Source: Oxalobacteraceae sp. CFBP 13730 (lineage in GTDB: Bacteria; Pseudomonadota; Gammaproteobacteria; Burkholderiales; Burkholderiaceae_D). From it: DNA of 64,000 nucleotides. The stretch spans positions 930,001-994,000 of the forward strand of contig JACYUQ010000001.1 in assembly GCA_014841835.1 (NCBI GenBank), in the 5' to 3' direction. The first letter of the stretch is position 1. Every line of letters begins with the position of its first letter. Under the pieces are notes generated by a model. It was not told where the DNA came from. It was given only the letters and a program-made list of their open reading frames with translations, and made no database searches. Shown here one piece after another: positions 27,000 through 36,499 of the stretch. Position numbers and translations under genes: made by a program.

Positions 27000-27524
27000 A
27001 TCACCCCCAGCTAAATCCTTACCCACACGGAAAAATGCTCGAAAAAACACCTGTTATAGCCTCGCGATGGACAGAATACGCGCCGATTGTGGGCCGGAGC
27101 TCGCCAGCACAAGGCCGCTGAAGCGGGTAAACAATACGGAGTTTTCTCGAATTTGCCAAGAATTTTTTAAACATTTATCCTTTAAAATCAATGATATACG
27201 TTAAAATTTGCTAATCGCCAAGTGCTAGTTAACTTTCTATTGAAATGAAACACGTGTGCTGCTGCGCGCGACAAAAAAGACAACTAGCCACCAGCCGCTG
27301 CCCGTCATTTGCGCTCGTGGCATCAACTGCCAACATCTCTGCATCGGCAGGGTTGAAACAGGCACTGAACGGGTGTTCATTTCCTGGATCGTGTCCAGCC
27401 GCAAGCGGCCCACCTTCCAGCCCGTGCTGGGAGAAACTGTCAAAGTCTGTGAACTATATTGCGCCCGATCTGAACGCCGACTCAGCTATGGCCATCGACG
27501 CAAGCTTCGTACAATAATATCGCG
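27000..27524. other. Intergenic stretch, AT-rich then GC-rich
   Basis: It holds an AT-rich part (about 27150-27240) that may be a promoter. It also holds a plus-strand frame at 27256-27528 with protein-like words but no start signal or recognised family; I do not call it a gene. Confidence 0.4.
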
Positions 27525-27848
27525 CTAATCTGCGAGCGACTGCTCGATGGCCGCTATTCGCCTGGTGCTCTGGTCCCGAAGTTTGGTAATCCCCGAGTCC
27601 TCCTTCGTATTGCGCGTGGCTCTCTCCACATGAGGCACGCGCACAGGCATCTCATTCGGAAGAACACGAAGGCGCTGATCCAGCCAGCTATAAAATACGT
27701 CTGGGTGCCAGAACACGCGATTTCCAAGGCACACTGGAGCCGGCATCAGCCCCTCGTTGACCCAATTTTCGATAGTACGCGTCGACACGCCAAAGACACC
27801 GGCAACGCAATCTTTGGTCAGAGGCTTGAAGGCGGGATGTTGATTCAT
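27525..27848 (-). CDS. AlpA/Xis-like helix-turn-helix protein
   Basis: A 107-aa DNA-binding protein. Its MerR/AlpA-type HTH reads KDCVAGVFGVSTRTIENWVN, followed by RVFWHPDVFYSWLDQRL, the usual wing and C-terminal helix of excisionase-like HTH_17 proteins. A charged helical tail follows. It lies just inside attR, pointing inward, next to the putative arm sites, so it is likely the excisionase or a regulator of integrase (inferred). Confidence 0.75.
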   Translation of the reverse strand: MNQHPAFKPLTKDCVAGVFGVSTRTIENWVNEGLMPAPVCLGNRVFWHPDVFYSWLDQRLRVLPNEMPVRVPHVERATRNTKEDSGITKLRDQSTRRIAAIEQSLAD

Positions 27849-28087
27849 CTTACGAATGACAGGAGTTGCTCATTCATAGTGTAGTGCTGCGCGAGCACCA
27901 TGTTTTCCGCGAACGATTTCGCCAGAAAATCAGTGGCTAATCGGTGCCTAATCGGTGGATGCGCCCACTTCGCGAAATAGAACGAAAGTAGACGAAGCGA
28001 AAACGAGGCCGAGCTAAGTCATTGATTCATCAGGATGCTACACTAAGATATGGACGAAGTTTAAGTAGCTTTGGGGGCCACCTCTTA
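27849..28087. promoter_or_regulatory. Right-end regulatory stretch with arm-type repeats
   Basis: At 27932-27958 the words GTGGCTAATCGGTG and CCTAATCGGTGG repeat in direct orientation and match those at 7659-7677 by the left end. No gene is seen. This likely includes the promoter of the HTH gene and integrase or Xis arm sites. Confidence 0.5.
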
Positions 28088-28133
28088 GTTCGGGACGTAG
28101 AGGCCGGAGGTTCGAATCCTCTCACCCCGACCA
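28088..28133 (+). repeat. attR core (46-bp direct repeat, right copy)
   Basis: Identical to 7554-7599: the 3' portion of tRNA-Pro left behind by integration. Confidence 0.93.
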
Positions 28134-28140
28134 GGGAACA

Positions 28141-28176
28141 AAAAGCCAGACGAGGCGTCAGCCGGTCTGGCTTTTT
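28141..28176 (+). terminator. Original tRNA-Pro terminator
   Basis: AAAAGCCAGAC (28141-28151) pairs with GTCTGGCTTTT (28165-28175), followed by T. It directly follows attR, where the pre-insertion tRNA gene would have ended. Confidence 0.85.
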
Positions 28177-28262
28177 ATTTGTCCATGCATGGATCAGTGG
28201 TCGTCTTGCGCGATACAGGGCCGCGTCATGTTGTGGTTGTCGTCATGCTGCGATTGCGGCGT

Positions 28263-28547
28263 TCACAACATCAAAACCCGTTTCCTTCCGCAGCAATACA
28301 CGCCATGGTAGTACTGCGAATTTTTACCGCAAACGACACACCCGAATTCCGGCACGCCCGGCGGCTTCGATTTATACGCCTTGACCTCGACGCCATTGGC
28401 ATCCCAGGTCGTTCCCATCAATTCAAAGCCTGCGGCACTGGCCTCAGATGCCGACGCCGCTTCATACGCCAGAAATAACACGGTTTCACGCTTGCTGGTG
28501 GCGCTGTATTCCGCCGCCCGTGCCTGCCATGAGGCAAAACTGTTCAT
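28263..28547 (-). CDS. Small hypothetical protein, possible zinc site
   Basis: A 94-aa protein, first gene outside the island. A helical N-terminus (SFASWQARAAEYSATS) is followed by a C-terminal CVVC ... CC cluster that could bind zinc. ATG 28547 with AGGA upstream is preferred to an extension to 28598. No family is recognised. It lies between two near-identical terminator hairpins. Confidence 0.6.
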   Translation of the reverse strand: MNSFASWQARAAEYSATSKRETVLFLAYEAASASEASAAGFELMGTTWDANGVEVKAYKSKPPGVPEFGCVVCGKNSQYYHGVYCCGRKRVLML

Positions 28548-28680
28548 CGTGTGCTGTCCTGGTCTGGAAGGTGGTCTGATGCGGTCGATCAACCGCAAGC
28601 TGCCAGTCTACACCAGTGCCGTGACGCCGACGTTCAGGGGCCTGCCGCGCCGACAAATTCAGCACCGTCGGCCACGCAAG

Positions 28681-28715
28681 AAAAGCCAGACCGGCAACCC
28701 GGTCTGGCTTTTTTT
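28681..28715. terminator. Strong bidirectional terminator
   Basis: A 14-bp perfect stem (AAAAGCCAGACCGG with CCGGTCTGGCTTTT), loop CAAC, has T runs on either strand. It ends the minus-strand DUF4832-like gene. Confidence 0.9.
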
Positions 28716-28750
28716 ATTGCCTGCCTTTCGGTATCAGGCCGCGATGCTGC

Positions 28751-30673
28751 TTATGGTGCAACGCCAACCGTGTGTTGCAAGTTGTTGAACCCGGTCGACG
28801 CTTCCCACGTGTTACTGTTGGCCAGCTGGATCGCATACTCCGGACGGTCGCGCAGCGACGCCTGTGGATCCGGCAGGTTCAGCAGCACCGCATAGGAACC
28901 GGCTGGCATATTGGCCGGCAGCGCCACGGTCTGGTTGATCGTGACGGTCTGGTTCGACAACCAATGGCGCGGGTCGGTTGCCAGCTTGACGCGGTAGTTT
29001 GCGCCGCTCGCCGTATTGCGGAACACGAGCTCTACGTCGCGGCTGTTGAATGGCGCCGACCAGCCCTCGTTCTGCAGCTGCAGGTTGACGACGAAGCCGC
29101 CACCCGGTTTCGCCGTGCGCGAGAACGCGCCGCTCTTGAGCACGAAGCGGTAGCCCAGCTTCTGCTTGACCTGGGTAAAGCAACCCTGCGTTTTCCAGTT
29201 GTTCAGCACCGTCGTGTTGTAGTCCAGATTCAGATACGACCAGTGAAAGCGGCCCATTTCGGCAAGCGCGGTGGGGCAATCGCTGCGCGGCGGCGCGTAG
29301 TTGCAGGTCTCGCCGCCCGACGGGACATAGTTCGTTTCGGCTGCCAGGTACGGGAACTCGACCGATGGATTGATGTAGGTACCGTAGTCCGATGCGTTGG
29401 ACAGGAAGCAATCGTTGTGGTGGCCCAGGCGCGCCTTGGCCGAACCGTTGTAGGCCTCGCTCGCGGTCAGCGCGGTCGGGGTGTACAGCTTGGTCTTGAA
29501 CAGGGGCATGCGCAACTGCACCATGCGTTCGGCCGGCACCACTTGCAGCAGCTTGTCGACCACCGATTTGCGGTCAGCAATGTTCTTGGCGGTCATGTTG
29601 TAGCTGTCGCCATAGTTATTGGTGTTGCCCCACTCCCCCCACGCACCGATCAGGCCGGCCTGTACGACGGCGATGATGTCCTTGTTGGCCGTCAGGTACG
29701 GCGCCAGCTGTGTCAGATGGGTGTTGACCATCGCCGGGGTCGCATCGACAGGCGAGTTGTTGTCGTTGTAGGCGAAGCGGACGATGGCTTTCAGGCCAGC
29801 CTTGCGCACCGTGTCCATCTGTTGCTGGAACAGATTGAGCGTGGACTGGTTGATCGGCGCGTTGACGAAGCTGCGCAGATAGAACACGCACAGCATCAGC
29901 GATTCGCCGCCCGAGGTGCGGAAGCTCGTCAGTTGCGATTGGCTCAGAGGTGTTTCGCAGCCCACGTGGCGGTAAAAGCCGCGCTCCGGGTTGGTGATGA
30001 CCGCGGTGCTGGCGGTGTAATTCACTGGCACCGTGGTGCCCGGTGCTGGCGTCGGCGTTGGCGTTGGTGTCGGCGTTGGCGTTGGCGTCGGCGTTGGCGT
30101 TGGCGTTGGCGTTGGCGTTGGCGTTGGCGTCGGCGTTGGCGTTGGCGTTGGCGTTGGCGTTGGCGTCGGGGTCGACTTGATGATCGACAGTTTCAGGATC
30201 GGTGAGAGCTGTGCCGGCGGATCGGTCTGGGTAATGACGCTGATGTCGGTGGCGCCGCCAAGATCGGCACGGGTCACCGTCATCGTCGCCTCGTTATTGG
30301 TCAGCGCGTACGGGACGGTTTTGACAAAGGTCCAGGCCCATGCGCCATTGCTGCCGCTGTAGCGGTACAGCCGGCCGTTCTCGACCATGTAGCCGGCGCC
30401 GACACCGTTATAGGCATAGCCGGTGGTGGTGATGGCGTCGTTATCGATGAACACGCGCACCCAGGCCGGCGTGCCGGTATAGCGTATGCGGATGCTGACA
30501 TTGGCGCCGTCGCTGCTTGCCGTCGTCGGCCCTGCCGTGATCAGGGCTGACGCCATCGGCGCAGCGGTAGCAGCTGACATCAGCACCGGGCTGGAAATGA
30601 GTCCGGCGCACAGCAGTGCGAGTCCAATGGGACGACGGATGGAAGGAATGGAAGTGATGTGAACCTGTGACAT
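28751..30673 (-). CDS. Secreted DUF4874/DUF4832-like protein with (TP)n linker
   Basis: A 640-aa exported protein. A signal peptide (residues about 1-38, ending ATAAPMA) and a beta-rich N-terminal domain (about 40-165) come first. A linker of about 21 Thr-Pro repeats (about 170-212) follows, then a large domain with [22 protein letters not shown] and a C-terminal beta-sandwich. The large part matches the DUF4874 + DUF4832 pair as I recall it, thought to act on or bind polysaccharide. It sits at the distal end of the polysaccharide locus. The linker DNA is a 6-bp repeat that can change length without breaking the frame. Confidence 0.8.
   Translation of the reverse strand: MSQVHITSIPSIRRPIGLALLCAGLISSPVLMSAATAAPMASALITAGPTTASSDGANVSIRIRYTGTPAWVRVFIDNDAITTTGYAYNGVGAGYMVENGRLYRYSGSNGAWAWTFVKTVPYALTNNEATMTVTRADLGGATDISVITQTDPPAQLSPILKLSIIKSTPTPTPTPTPTPTPTPTPTPTPTPTPTPTPTPTPTPTPTPTPAPGTTVPVNYTASTAVITNPERGFYRHVGCETPLSQSQLTSFRTSGGESLMLCVFYLRSFVNAPINQSTLNLFQQQMDTVRKAGLKAIVRFAYNDNNSPVDATPAMVNTHLTQLAPYLTANKDIIAVVQAGLIGAWGEWGNTNNYGDSYNMTAKNIADRKSVVDKLLQVVPAERMVQLRMPLFKTKLYTPTALTASEAYNGSAKARLGHHNDCFLSNASDYGTYINPSVEFPYLAAETNYVPSGGETCNYAPPRSDCPTALAEMGRFHWSYLNLDYNTTVLNNWKTQGCFTQVKQKLGYRFVLKSGAFSRTAKPGGGFVVNLQLQNEGWSAPFNSRDVELVFRNTASGANYRVKLATDPRHWLSNQTVTINQTVALPANMPAGSYAVLLNLPDPQASLRDRPEYAIQLANSNTWEASTGFNNLQHTVGVAP
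30048..30172. repeat. 6-bp tandem repeat encoding Thr-Pro linker
   Basis: About 21 copies of GGCGTT or GGCGTC on the plus strand. Copy-number change alters linker length by two residues per unit. Confidence 0.9.
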
Positions 30674-31408
30674 GTGAGAATCGCTTTATATAAAAATCCA
30701 ACTACTGGCGCGTGACGATCCAGCCGCCGCTTGCAGCGCAAGTGACAGGAACCATCCGCAGACGAAGGCGTGACAATCCCGCTGCCGCCCGAATGGGAGT
30801 GCAGGGATATCCGCAGGACCTGCTGAAAGGACCAGCTGGATCGACGGGCGATCAGCTGGTGACGGGGCAGCGCCGGTCAGGCGCTATGGTGGTCAACCGG
30901 CGACGAGAAGACGGGTTTGTCTTCCCACTACATGACGCGAGAGAGCGCACACAGAAATCCCCTGCCGGGTCTTCCGTGACTACAACAACGTGCTATCGAT
31001 CATGGCATCTCCTAATTTCCTGGAATCAAGGAACCGTTTGAGTTTCCTCAAATCGATTGGTTCCAAGAATTAAAAAAAAGTTCCTTGAAAAAAAGTTCTG
31101 GAGTTCACTTTATGGCAAGTCAATCACGTGCATCGGCTTGCAAAAGTTCAGCTCCAACGTTTGGCGTGTGTCAGAAAAATACCTCTTAAAAATTCAAACA
31201 CTGGCGTTGGAGATGCCTCGAGCCAATAAGTTCCCAAAATATTTTTCTTCGGGAAAACTGAGACGATGAAACATTGCATTAAGTGCATTTATTTTGGGAA
31301 TTTTTGGACGTGACGCAGCCTCCGCAAGGTGGCGGCTGGCAAAGGATCGAGCGATCGGGGAATGACAGAGGGTGTTACTGCTTCTGGCGCATCAGGAGGC
31401 TGCGTGGA
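30674..31408. other. 735-bp gap in the polysaccharide locus
   Basis: No convincing gene. A 12-bp inverted repeat with one bulge lies at 30831-30860 (ACCAGCTG arms). From about 31000 to 31320 the sequence becomes AT-rich, with A-runs and repeated GTTCC words, which may hold a promoter for the downstream secreted-protein gene. Confidence 0.55.
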
Positions 31409-32563
31409 TCATTGCGCGGTCATGTCAACGTCAGCACCAACGCCCTGCACGCACGTCGACCCGGTGAACACTGCTTCCCACCTGCGCGATATTTTCGCCA
31501 TCGAGAACCGCTCACGCGCATCGACGGCACGCTGCGCGAGCGCTGCCCGTGTGCATGTGTCACGCATCAGCGTATCGAGCGCGGAAGCCATGCCATCGAC
31601 ATCGCCTGGCGCCACCAGCAGACCATCGATTCCGTGACGGATGATGTCGCGGGGGCCGGTGTCACAGTCAAAGCTCACCGCCGGCACGCCATACGCCATG
31701 GCTTCGACCAGCGTGTTCGGAAACCCCTCGAAATGCGAACTCATCGCGTAGAGACTGGCCTGCGCATACCAGTCGCCGATATTGCCGACACTGCCCGGCA
31801 AGAACACGCGCTGCGCCAGTGCGCCAGAGCGCACCTGCGCAACCAGCGCTGCGCGCTGCGGCCCCTCGCCCAGGATAACGAGATCCCAGTCCGGGTGCGC
31901 GGGCGCCAGTTGGGCAAAGATGGCAATCAGGGTCGTGAAGTTCTTTTCTTCGCTGAGCCGGCCAACACCGAGCAGGATCTGCCGGCCGGGCGCGCACGAG
32001 AGCGCGGGACTGACCTGCGGCGCATGCTGCGACAACGGCCACACGACGGGGTTCGGAATCACGGGAACCCGCCGTGCGTGGGAGTGACGTTCCAGCCAGT
32101 GCGCGCATTCGTGGGTCAGCGCGACGACGGCGTGCAAGTGGCCATAAGCATGACGCCGCAATGTCTCCCAGATGACGCCCATCGGCGCCTTGGGTGGAAA
32201 ATTGTGCTCGGAGCCGACCGTGCGCACGCCCGGTAGTCCATGTGCCGCCAGCGCCAGCACGACATTGGCCGTGTGCATGGCAGACAAGGCCACAGTGGGC
32301 TGCAGGTCGCGCAGCACCCGGCGCAGCGCGCGCGCGCGCCTGGCCGTGCGCACGACACCGGCCAGCACGCCTTTGCTGTGGCCGGTGAGGTCGAGGCAGC
32401 GGCGTCCCACGCCGGGATCCAGCACATAGAAATCACACGCCCGGGGGGCGACGGTCACCACCGTGACGGCCCAGCCGAGCGACGCCCAGTAGTTGGCCAG
32501 GTTGGCGACGACGCGCTCGGCGCCGCCATTTTCGAGGGAGTGAATATAGATCAGCAAGCGCAT
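31409..32563 (-). CDS. Glycosyltransferase family 4
   Basis: A 384-aa GT-B transferase that should add a sugar from a nucleotide donor at the inner membrane face. The N-terminus RLLIYIHSLENGGAERVV, GVGRLSEEKNF, and the C-terminal EX7E-type segment with FEGFPNTLVEAMAYG are typical of GT4. ATG 32563 is used; an open frame upstream to 32947 is not family-like. It is clearly related to the transferase at 43313-44608, suggesting duplication inside the locus. The C-terminal end (GSTCVQGVGADVDMTAQ) is non-conserved. Confidence 0.9.
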   Translation of the reverse strand: MRLLIYIHSLENGGAERVVANLANYWASLGWAVTVVTVAPRACDFYVLDPGVGRRCLDLTGHSKGVLAGVVRTARRARALRRVLRDLQPTVALSAMHTANVVLALAAHGLPGVRTVGSEHNFPPKAPMGVIWETLRRHAYGHLHAVVALTHECAHWLERHSHARRVPVIPNPVVWPLSQHAPQVSPALSCAPGRQILLGVGRLSEEKNFTTLIAIFAQLAPAHPDWDLVILGEGPQRAALVAQVRSGALAQRVFLPGSVGNIGDWYAQASLYAMSSHFEGFPNTLVEAMAYGVPAVSFDCDTGPRDIIRHGIDGLLVAPGDVDGMASALDTLMRDTCTRAALAQRAVDARERFSMAKISRRWEAVFTGSTCVQGVGADVDMTAQ

Positions 32564-32585
32564 CGTCGACCATCGCCTCCGGGTT

Positions 32586-33794
32586 TCATTGCACCAGCAA
32601 CAGCATGTGGCCGGAACGCGCCTGCTGCGCCAGATGACGATCAAGGCAGACCGTGCCAGGCGCGCTGCTGGCCGATGGGTTGGCCACGACGCGGCCGTCG
32701 AAGTCGCCGGTGATCGTGCCATGCAGCGCGATCGCGTCCCACACCCGGGCGGTGGTCGCCTTGACGAAGCGGGCTTCGTGGTCGAACAGGAACAGGATCG
32801 TGCCAGCGCCGGCATTGTCGAGATGGACCGTGGCATCGACATTGCGCATCGCGCCGCCCGGCTCATCGCCCTGGTGATAGAAGTGCACGTAGCTGTCGTG
32901 GATACCCGCGCCCGAGGCTGCGAGCGTGACCCGCACGTTCTCGACATTACCTACGCTCGCGCCACCGCAGACCAGCGCGATCAGTCCATTGCTGCCGGGC
33001 CAGTGCGCGGTACTGGACACCGTCATGCGGATGTCGGCATTGCGCAGCGCAGAGGCGATGATGCCGCGCCGCACGTTGTGGCACACGAGGTCAACATCGA
33101 CGTTATCCCTGATAAAACTGGCGCCCACGCCGTAATATGCGTGGCGCACTTCGCCATGCACCCGGATATTCGACAAAAAGCGCCGGGTGACAGCGTTGTT
33201 CTGCGACGAGAGCAGACTCACGACCCGTTCGGCGTAACAGTCGACCATCGTGAAGCCACGGCTCGGCCGGTCCGCCTGCAGGCCGACGCACACCATGCCG
33301 CGCCAGTCGGGCCGCGGATCGAAGCCTGCATCGGTAAAACTGGCGCCAGCAATCGTGATGTTCTGAAAATTAAAAAAGTAGAACAGATTGGGCACGACAT
33401 TGGCTGACGTCGTGACCACAAACAGGGCTCCGTATGCCGAGATGGCAATGTCACGCGCATCACGGCACAGGACGAGCGTGGCGGCGTCGGCACACTTGCC
33501 AAAATCGTAGACGCCGCGCGGGACGACCAAGGTGCCGCCGCCCTGCCCCGCCAGGTCAGCGAGCGCATGGCGAAACGCCAGCACCAGTGCTGCCGCCCGC
33601 GCGCCAGGTACACCGCCGTAATTGGCCAGGTTGACGGTGGCCGGCGGCACCATGGCGGCTTTGATGCCGCCCGCCTTGCTGCGTCGTGGCTGGGCCCCTG
33701 TCGCATCGCCCAGCGGAGCGGGCAACAACGCCGCCGCGCCCAGGGTAGCGCCACGCAGCAGCAGGTGACGCCGCTTTGTTGACAGGCTCTTCAT
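32586..33794 (-). CDS. Exported right-handed beta-helix (pectate-lyase-like) protein
   Basis: A 402-aa protein. The N-terminus MKSLSTKRRHLLLRGATLGA has an RR-x-LLL pattern like a Tat signal. It is followed by the pectate-lyase-3 type start VNLANYGGVPG and LVVPRGVYDFG, then repeated short strands (ITIAGASFTDAG, VENVRVTLAASG). It is likely a periplasmic polysaccharide lyase, hydrolase or epimerase acting on the polymer made here. Catalytic residues cannot be assigned. ATG 33794 is used. Confidence 0.8.
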   Translation of the reverse strand: MKSLSTKRRHLLLRGATLGAAALLPAPLGDATGAQPRRSKAGGIKAAMVPPATVNLANYGGVPGARAAALVLAFRHALADLAGQGGGTLVVPRGVYDFGKCADAATLVLCRDARDIAISAYGALFVVTTSANVVPNLFYFFNFQNITIAGASFTDAGFDPRPDWRGMVCVGLQADRPSRGFTMVDCYAERVVSLLSSQNNAVTRRFLSNIRVHGEVRHAYYGVGASFIRDNVDVDLVCHNVRRGIIASALRNADIRMTVSSTAHWPGSNGLIALVCGGASVGNVENVRVTLAASGAGIHDSYVHFYHQGDEPGGAMRNVDATVHLDNAGAGTILFLFDHEARFVKATTARVWDAIALHGTITGDFDGRVVANPSASSAPGTVCLDRHLAQQARSGHMLLLVQ

Positions 33795-33817
33795 CTGGTG
33801 ACCATGCGGGCAGAATG

Positions 33818-34882
33818 TCACTTGCGGCGCTGTAACAGGCAGAACGACTTGACCACGAGCCGGGCCCACCGCGTGTGCTTGTGCTGGTGCACCAGATGCT
33901 TGGCCGATCGCAGGGCGGCAGCGAGCGTGACGCCGATCGCATGACCGATATGGCGCAGGAGCTTCGCGGATGAACGGTAGACATGCACTTCGTCCATGTC
34001 GAATGGGACGCCCAGCAAGCGCTCCTTGAAGGCGAACACGCCCCCACCCAGATAGAACCTGGTTCCGCCGCGCACGATGCTTTCGCAGATCGTCAGGTAG
34101 ACGCACAATTTGCCAAGCCCGAACTTTTCATACTGCGGGTCGTGCCCCATGGCGTCGCCGAAAAAGCTGGTGCCCACCTGGTAATTGACGGAGCCGGCGC
34201 AGATGCGGCCATCGATCAGGATCACGTGCACGAACCCGCACAGCCTTGCCAGCCGGACAAGCCGCCCCACGTCGTAGAAAAACACGGCGTCGCCGGCATT
34301 GATCTTTCGTTCGCTCAACGCCACGATTGCCCGGATATGGTTTTCGTCGATGTCGTCGTTGACGAAAAAGCGCGACTGGAACGATGGGAAGTGGCGCCGG
34401 ATACCATTGCGGCCCTGGTGGATGCTGGCGCGCGTGGACTTGCCGATGCGCGCCGTGTAGGCCTCGGGCGTGTCGGGCAGCGTGATGACATAGCTGCCCT
34501 TGGCCCGATATTGTTGCACCGGGAACGGAAGCTCCCGGGCAGGGGTTTTGAGCGCCTTGAAGCTGATGACGTCGATCTGCGGAAAATGCGCGAAGACATA
34601 CGCCACGAAGCGCGTCATCTCGGCTTGCCCGATCTCGATCATTTCGTTGATCACGTCGATCCGGTGACCGCTAAAGGTGAACAGCAAGACCGTGCTGGGC
34701 GCGCCGGCACACCGGGCCAGGTAACAGCTGGCACCTTCGATCGACCTGAATACCTTGAAAAATGCCAGCGACGAATGCAGCGAGGCGTAGGTCGTCACCA
34801 GCGCCTCTTCGACACCGGCCGGAATCTGCCCGACGTGGCAGGTGATGCTGTCGGCAGGGGAACTCAATGCGCTTGCATGCAT
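33818..34882 (-). CDS. GNAT/FemAB-like acyltransferase
   Basis: A 354-aa protein with the BioF2-like/GNAT fold. The central part IGKSTRASIHQGRNGIRRHF and the C-terminal YEKFGLGKLCVYLTICESI fit acetyl or aminoacyl transferases of capsule loci. It probably decorates a sugar with an acyl or amino-acyl group, substrate unknown. The start overlaps the end of the next upstream gene by 19 bp, suggesting coupling. Confidence 0.75.
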   Translation of the reverse strand: MHASALSSPADSITCHVGQIPAGVEEALVTTYASLHSSLAFFKVFRSIEGASCYLARCAGAPSTVLLFTFSGHRIDVINEMIEIGQAEMTRFVAYVFAHFPQIDVISFKALKTPARELPFPVQQYRAKGSYVITLPDTPEAYTARIGKSTRASIHQGRNGIRRHFPSFQSRFFVNDDIDENHIRAIVALSERKINAGDAVFFYDVGRLVRLARLCGFVHVILIDGRICAGSVNYQVGTSFFGDAMGHDPQYEKFGLGKLCVYLTICESIVRGGTRFYLGGGVFAFKERLLGVPFDMDEVHVYRSSAKLLRHIGHAIGVTLAAALRSAKHLVHQHKHTRWARLVVKSFCLLQRRK

Positions 34883-36498
34883 GCCGGTTGCTCCTGTTGG
34901 GGGTTGAGCCCGCTGAAACCACAGCGCGCGAGGCTTTCGTCGAGTTCAGCGCTGAGGCTGCCCTGGTAGTGAATCGACGCATGCGGATTGCGGCGCAGGA
35001 TGTCCTGCACTACTCCTGCGATAAATCCTTCGACCAGATCGGACTGCCTGCATTGCCGATGCACGTACAAGCCGGACAGGACGATGGCGGCGCCCGCCGT
35101 GTCGTCTCTCGCCCAGCACAACAGGCCAAGCCGGCTGTCCCGCACCAGACTGTAGACATGCTCGGCGCGCTCCATCCGCTTCATGACCATGTTCATGAAC
35201 GCGCTGTACGCCCATCGGGCCCCTCCGGCGTCAAACTGCAGCACGTCGGGCACGCTGTCGCGGGACGGCAGCCGCGTGCCTGCGCCCGCGCGCAAAGCGC
35301 CGGGCCGAAGGACGCGCGAGACGGTCGCGGGACGGACGTGGCGCTGCCTCCACGCAGCAGCGAGGCTCGCCGGGCGCCACGTGCGAACGCGTTGCACGAT
35401 CGCGAGCAGGTCATGGTGACGCCAGCCGACCCTGGTCGCCAGTGACTTGGCGGCATCAACCAGGCGCTGACGCGCCGCCGTCAGCAAGAAGCTGCGCAGG
35501 TCGCGGTGGACCGTCAGTGCCGAAACATGATCGTGGTCGGTCGCGAAATGCTCCTTGTATCCGTCGCCGCCCGGCGTCAGGTCGAGCAACGGCAGCTGCT
35601 GCTGCGCGAGATGCTCGCCCAGCATGGCCAACAATAAATTGCCTGGTGAGTGAGCGGCGGTAGCCGGGTGATAGGTATTGATCCCCAGGTGCACGGCGCG
35701 GCCCGCACTCAACAGGCCGATGTGGGATGCGGCAACCTCCCCGCCCACGGTCAGGATCGTCACGTGCAGCAGCCCACGCCGATGCAGTGCGATATAAAAC
35801 AGTTTTTTTGCCGCATCGAGTGAGAATGGCCTTGCGCGGTACAGGGCCGCCTGCCGGAAATCGTACTGGTCGCAGATGGTGTCGATCACTCGCAAGAAAT
35901 GGTCATGCTCGGTGATCTGCTCGAACCGCACCGCGCCCAGCCGGCCCAGGCGATTGACGTTCTGCCGGTGATTCTTCTTGTTGCGCTGCCGGTGCATCGC
36001 GGCCGGGTCGATCTGCATCAGTGGCCGGCGCACGGTGCGCAGCGTGCACCACCGGCCAGCCGCGCCCGCTTCATTTCGCCAGGCATCGAGCCAGGACAGC
36101 GGTATGCCGGCCGGCAGGTAACCCAGCGCGAGTTCGGCGCGCGGCAGATGCGCGCGGATGGCGCGCAGCGCAGCCGTGATGAACGCTGCGCCAGCCGCCG
36201 GGAGCTGCAGCCAGCCCTGGTATTCGGCATGTCGTTCGCCGGCGCCGGCAAGACGCTGGCCCTTCTCGTCCAGAGCCAGTGTCAACAGGCCGACCAGTGC
36301 GCCATCATCGGTTTGCCCGATGAAGACCACGGGCACGAACAGTGGCTGGTACAAGTCGTACCATGGCTCGACAAAATCCGGATGCTGGCACGCAGTCGCC
36401 CACGGGCAGACGGCATGCAGCGCCATCCACGCCGTCATGAACGCGTGTGCGCGGATGTGTTCCAGTGCGGCGGCGCCGGTCAGTAAACGCAGCGTCAT
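34864..36498 (-). CDS. FemAB/CelD-like acyltransferase with second domain
   Basis: A 544-aa protein. Its first half looks like CelD/BcsL-type GNAT proteins: HPDFVEPWYDLY, MHRQRNKKNHRQNVNRLGRLG (part), and AASHIGLLSAGRAVHLGINTYH. The second half (from about residue 380) contains another GNAT-like segment (SIHYQGSLSAELDESLARCGF). It is possibly a tandem two-domain transferase. It is paired with the neighbouring acyltransferase, so the polymer may carry an amide- or ester-linked decoration. ATG 36498 is used. Confidence 0.75.
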   Translation of the reverse strand: MTLRLLTGAAALEHIRAHAFMTAWMALHAVCPWATACQHPDFVEPWYDLYQPLFVPVVFIGQTDDGALVGLLTLALDEKGQRLAGAGERHAEYQGWLQLPAAGAAFITAALRAIRAHLPRAELALGYLPAGIPLSWLDAWRNEAGAAGRWCTLRTVRRPLMQIDPAAMHRQRNKKNHRQNVNRLGRLGAVRFEQITEHDHFLRVIDTICDQYDFRQAALYRARPFSLDAAKKLFYIALHRRGLLHVTILTVGGEVAASHIGLLSAGRAVHLGINTYHPATAAHSPGNLLLAMLGEHLAQQQLPLLDLTPGGDGYKEHFATDHDHVSALTVHRDLRSFLLTAARQRLVDAAKSLATRVGWRHHDLLAIVQRVRTWRPASLAAAWRQRHVRPATVSRVLRPGALRAGAGTRLPSRDSVPDVLQFDAGGARWAYSAFMNMVMKRMERAEHVYSLVRDSRLGLLCWARDDTAGAAIVLSGLYVHRQCRQSDLVEGFIAGVVQDILRRNPHASIHYQGSLSAELDESLARCGFSGLNPQQEQPACMQAH

Positions 36499-36499
36499 A

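Larger units (their letters stand above)
7554..28133. mobile_element. Genomic island in tRNA-Pro (about 20.5 kb)
   Basis: The island is bounded by a perfect 46-bp direct repeat of the tRNA-Pro 3' half (7554-7599 and 28088-28133). A tyrosine integrase lies just inside the left end and an AlpA-like HTH gene just inside the right end. It also carries an SF3 helicase, a replication-relaxation-like protein, IS remnants and two STAND-ATPase modules. The tRNA's own terminator now lies outside the right repeat (28141-28176), which shows the direction of insertion. I see no relaxase or mating-pair genes, so it may be a satellite or mobilised element. The damaged integrase 5' frame and the many remnants suggest it may be immobile now. 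Confidence 0.93.

Noticed and set aside
30048..30172. Possible CRISPR array
   Set aside because: Six-base perfect repeats without spacers inside a coding gene; no cas genes anywhere in the window.
28772..30362. Long plus-strand frames with Gly-Val repeats opposite the secreted protein
   Set aside because: They are the antisense of the Thr-Pro repeat and flanking coding sequence; no start signal or family match.
30712..31041. 109-aa plus-strand frame in the 30.7-31.4 kb gap
   Set aside because: No recognisable fold; composition like translated non-coding DNA.
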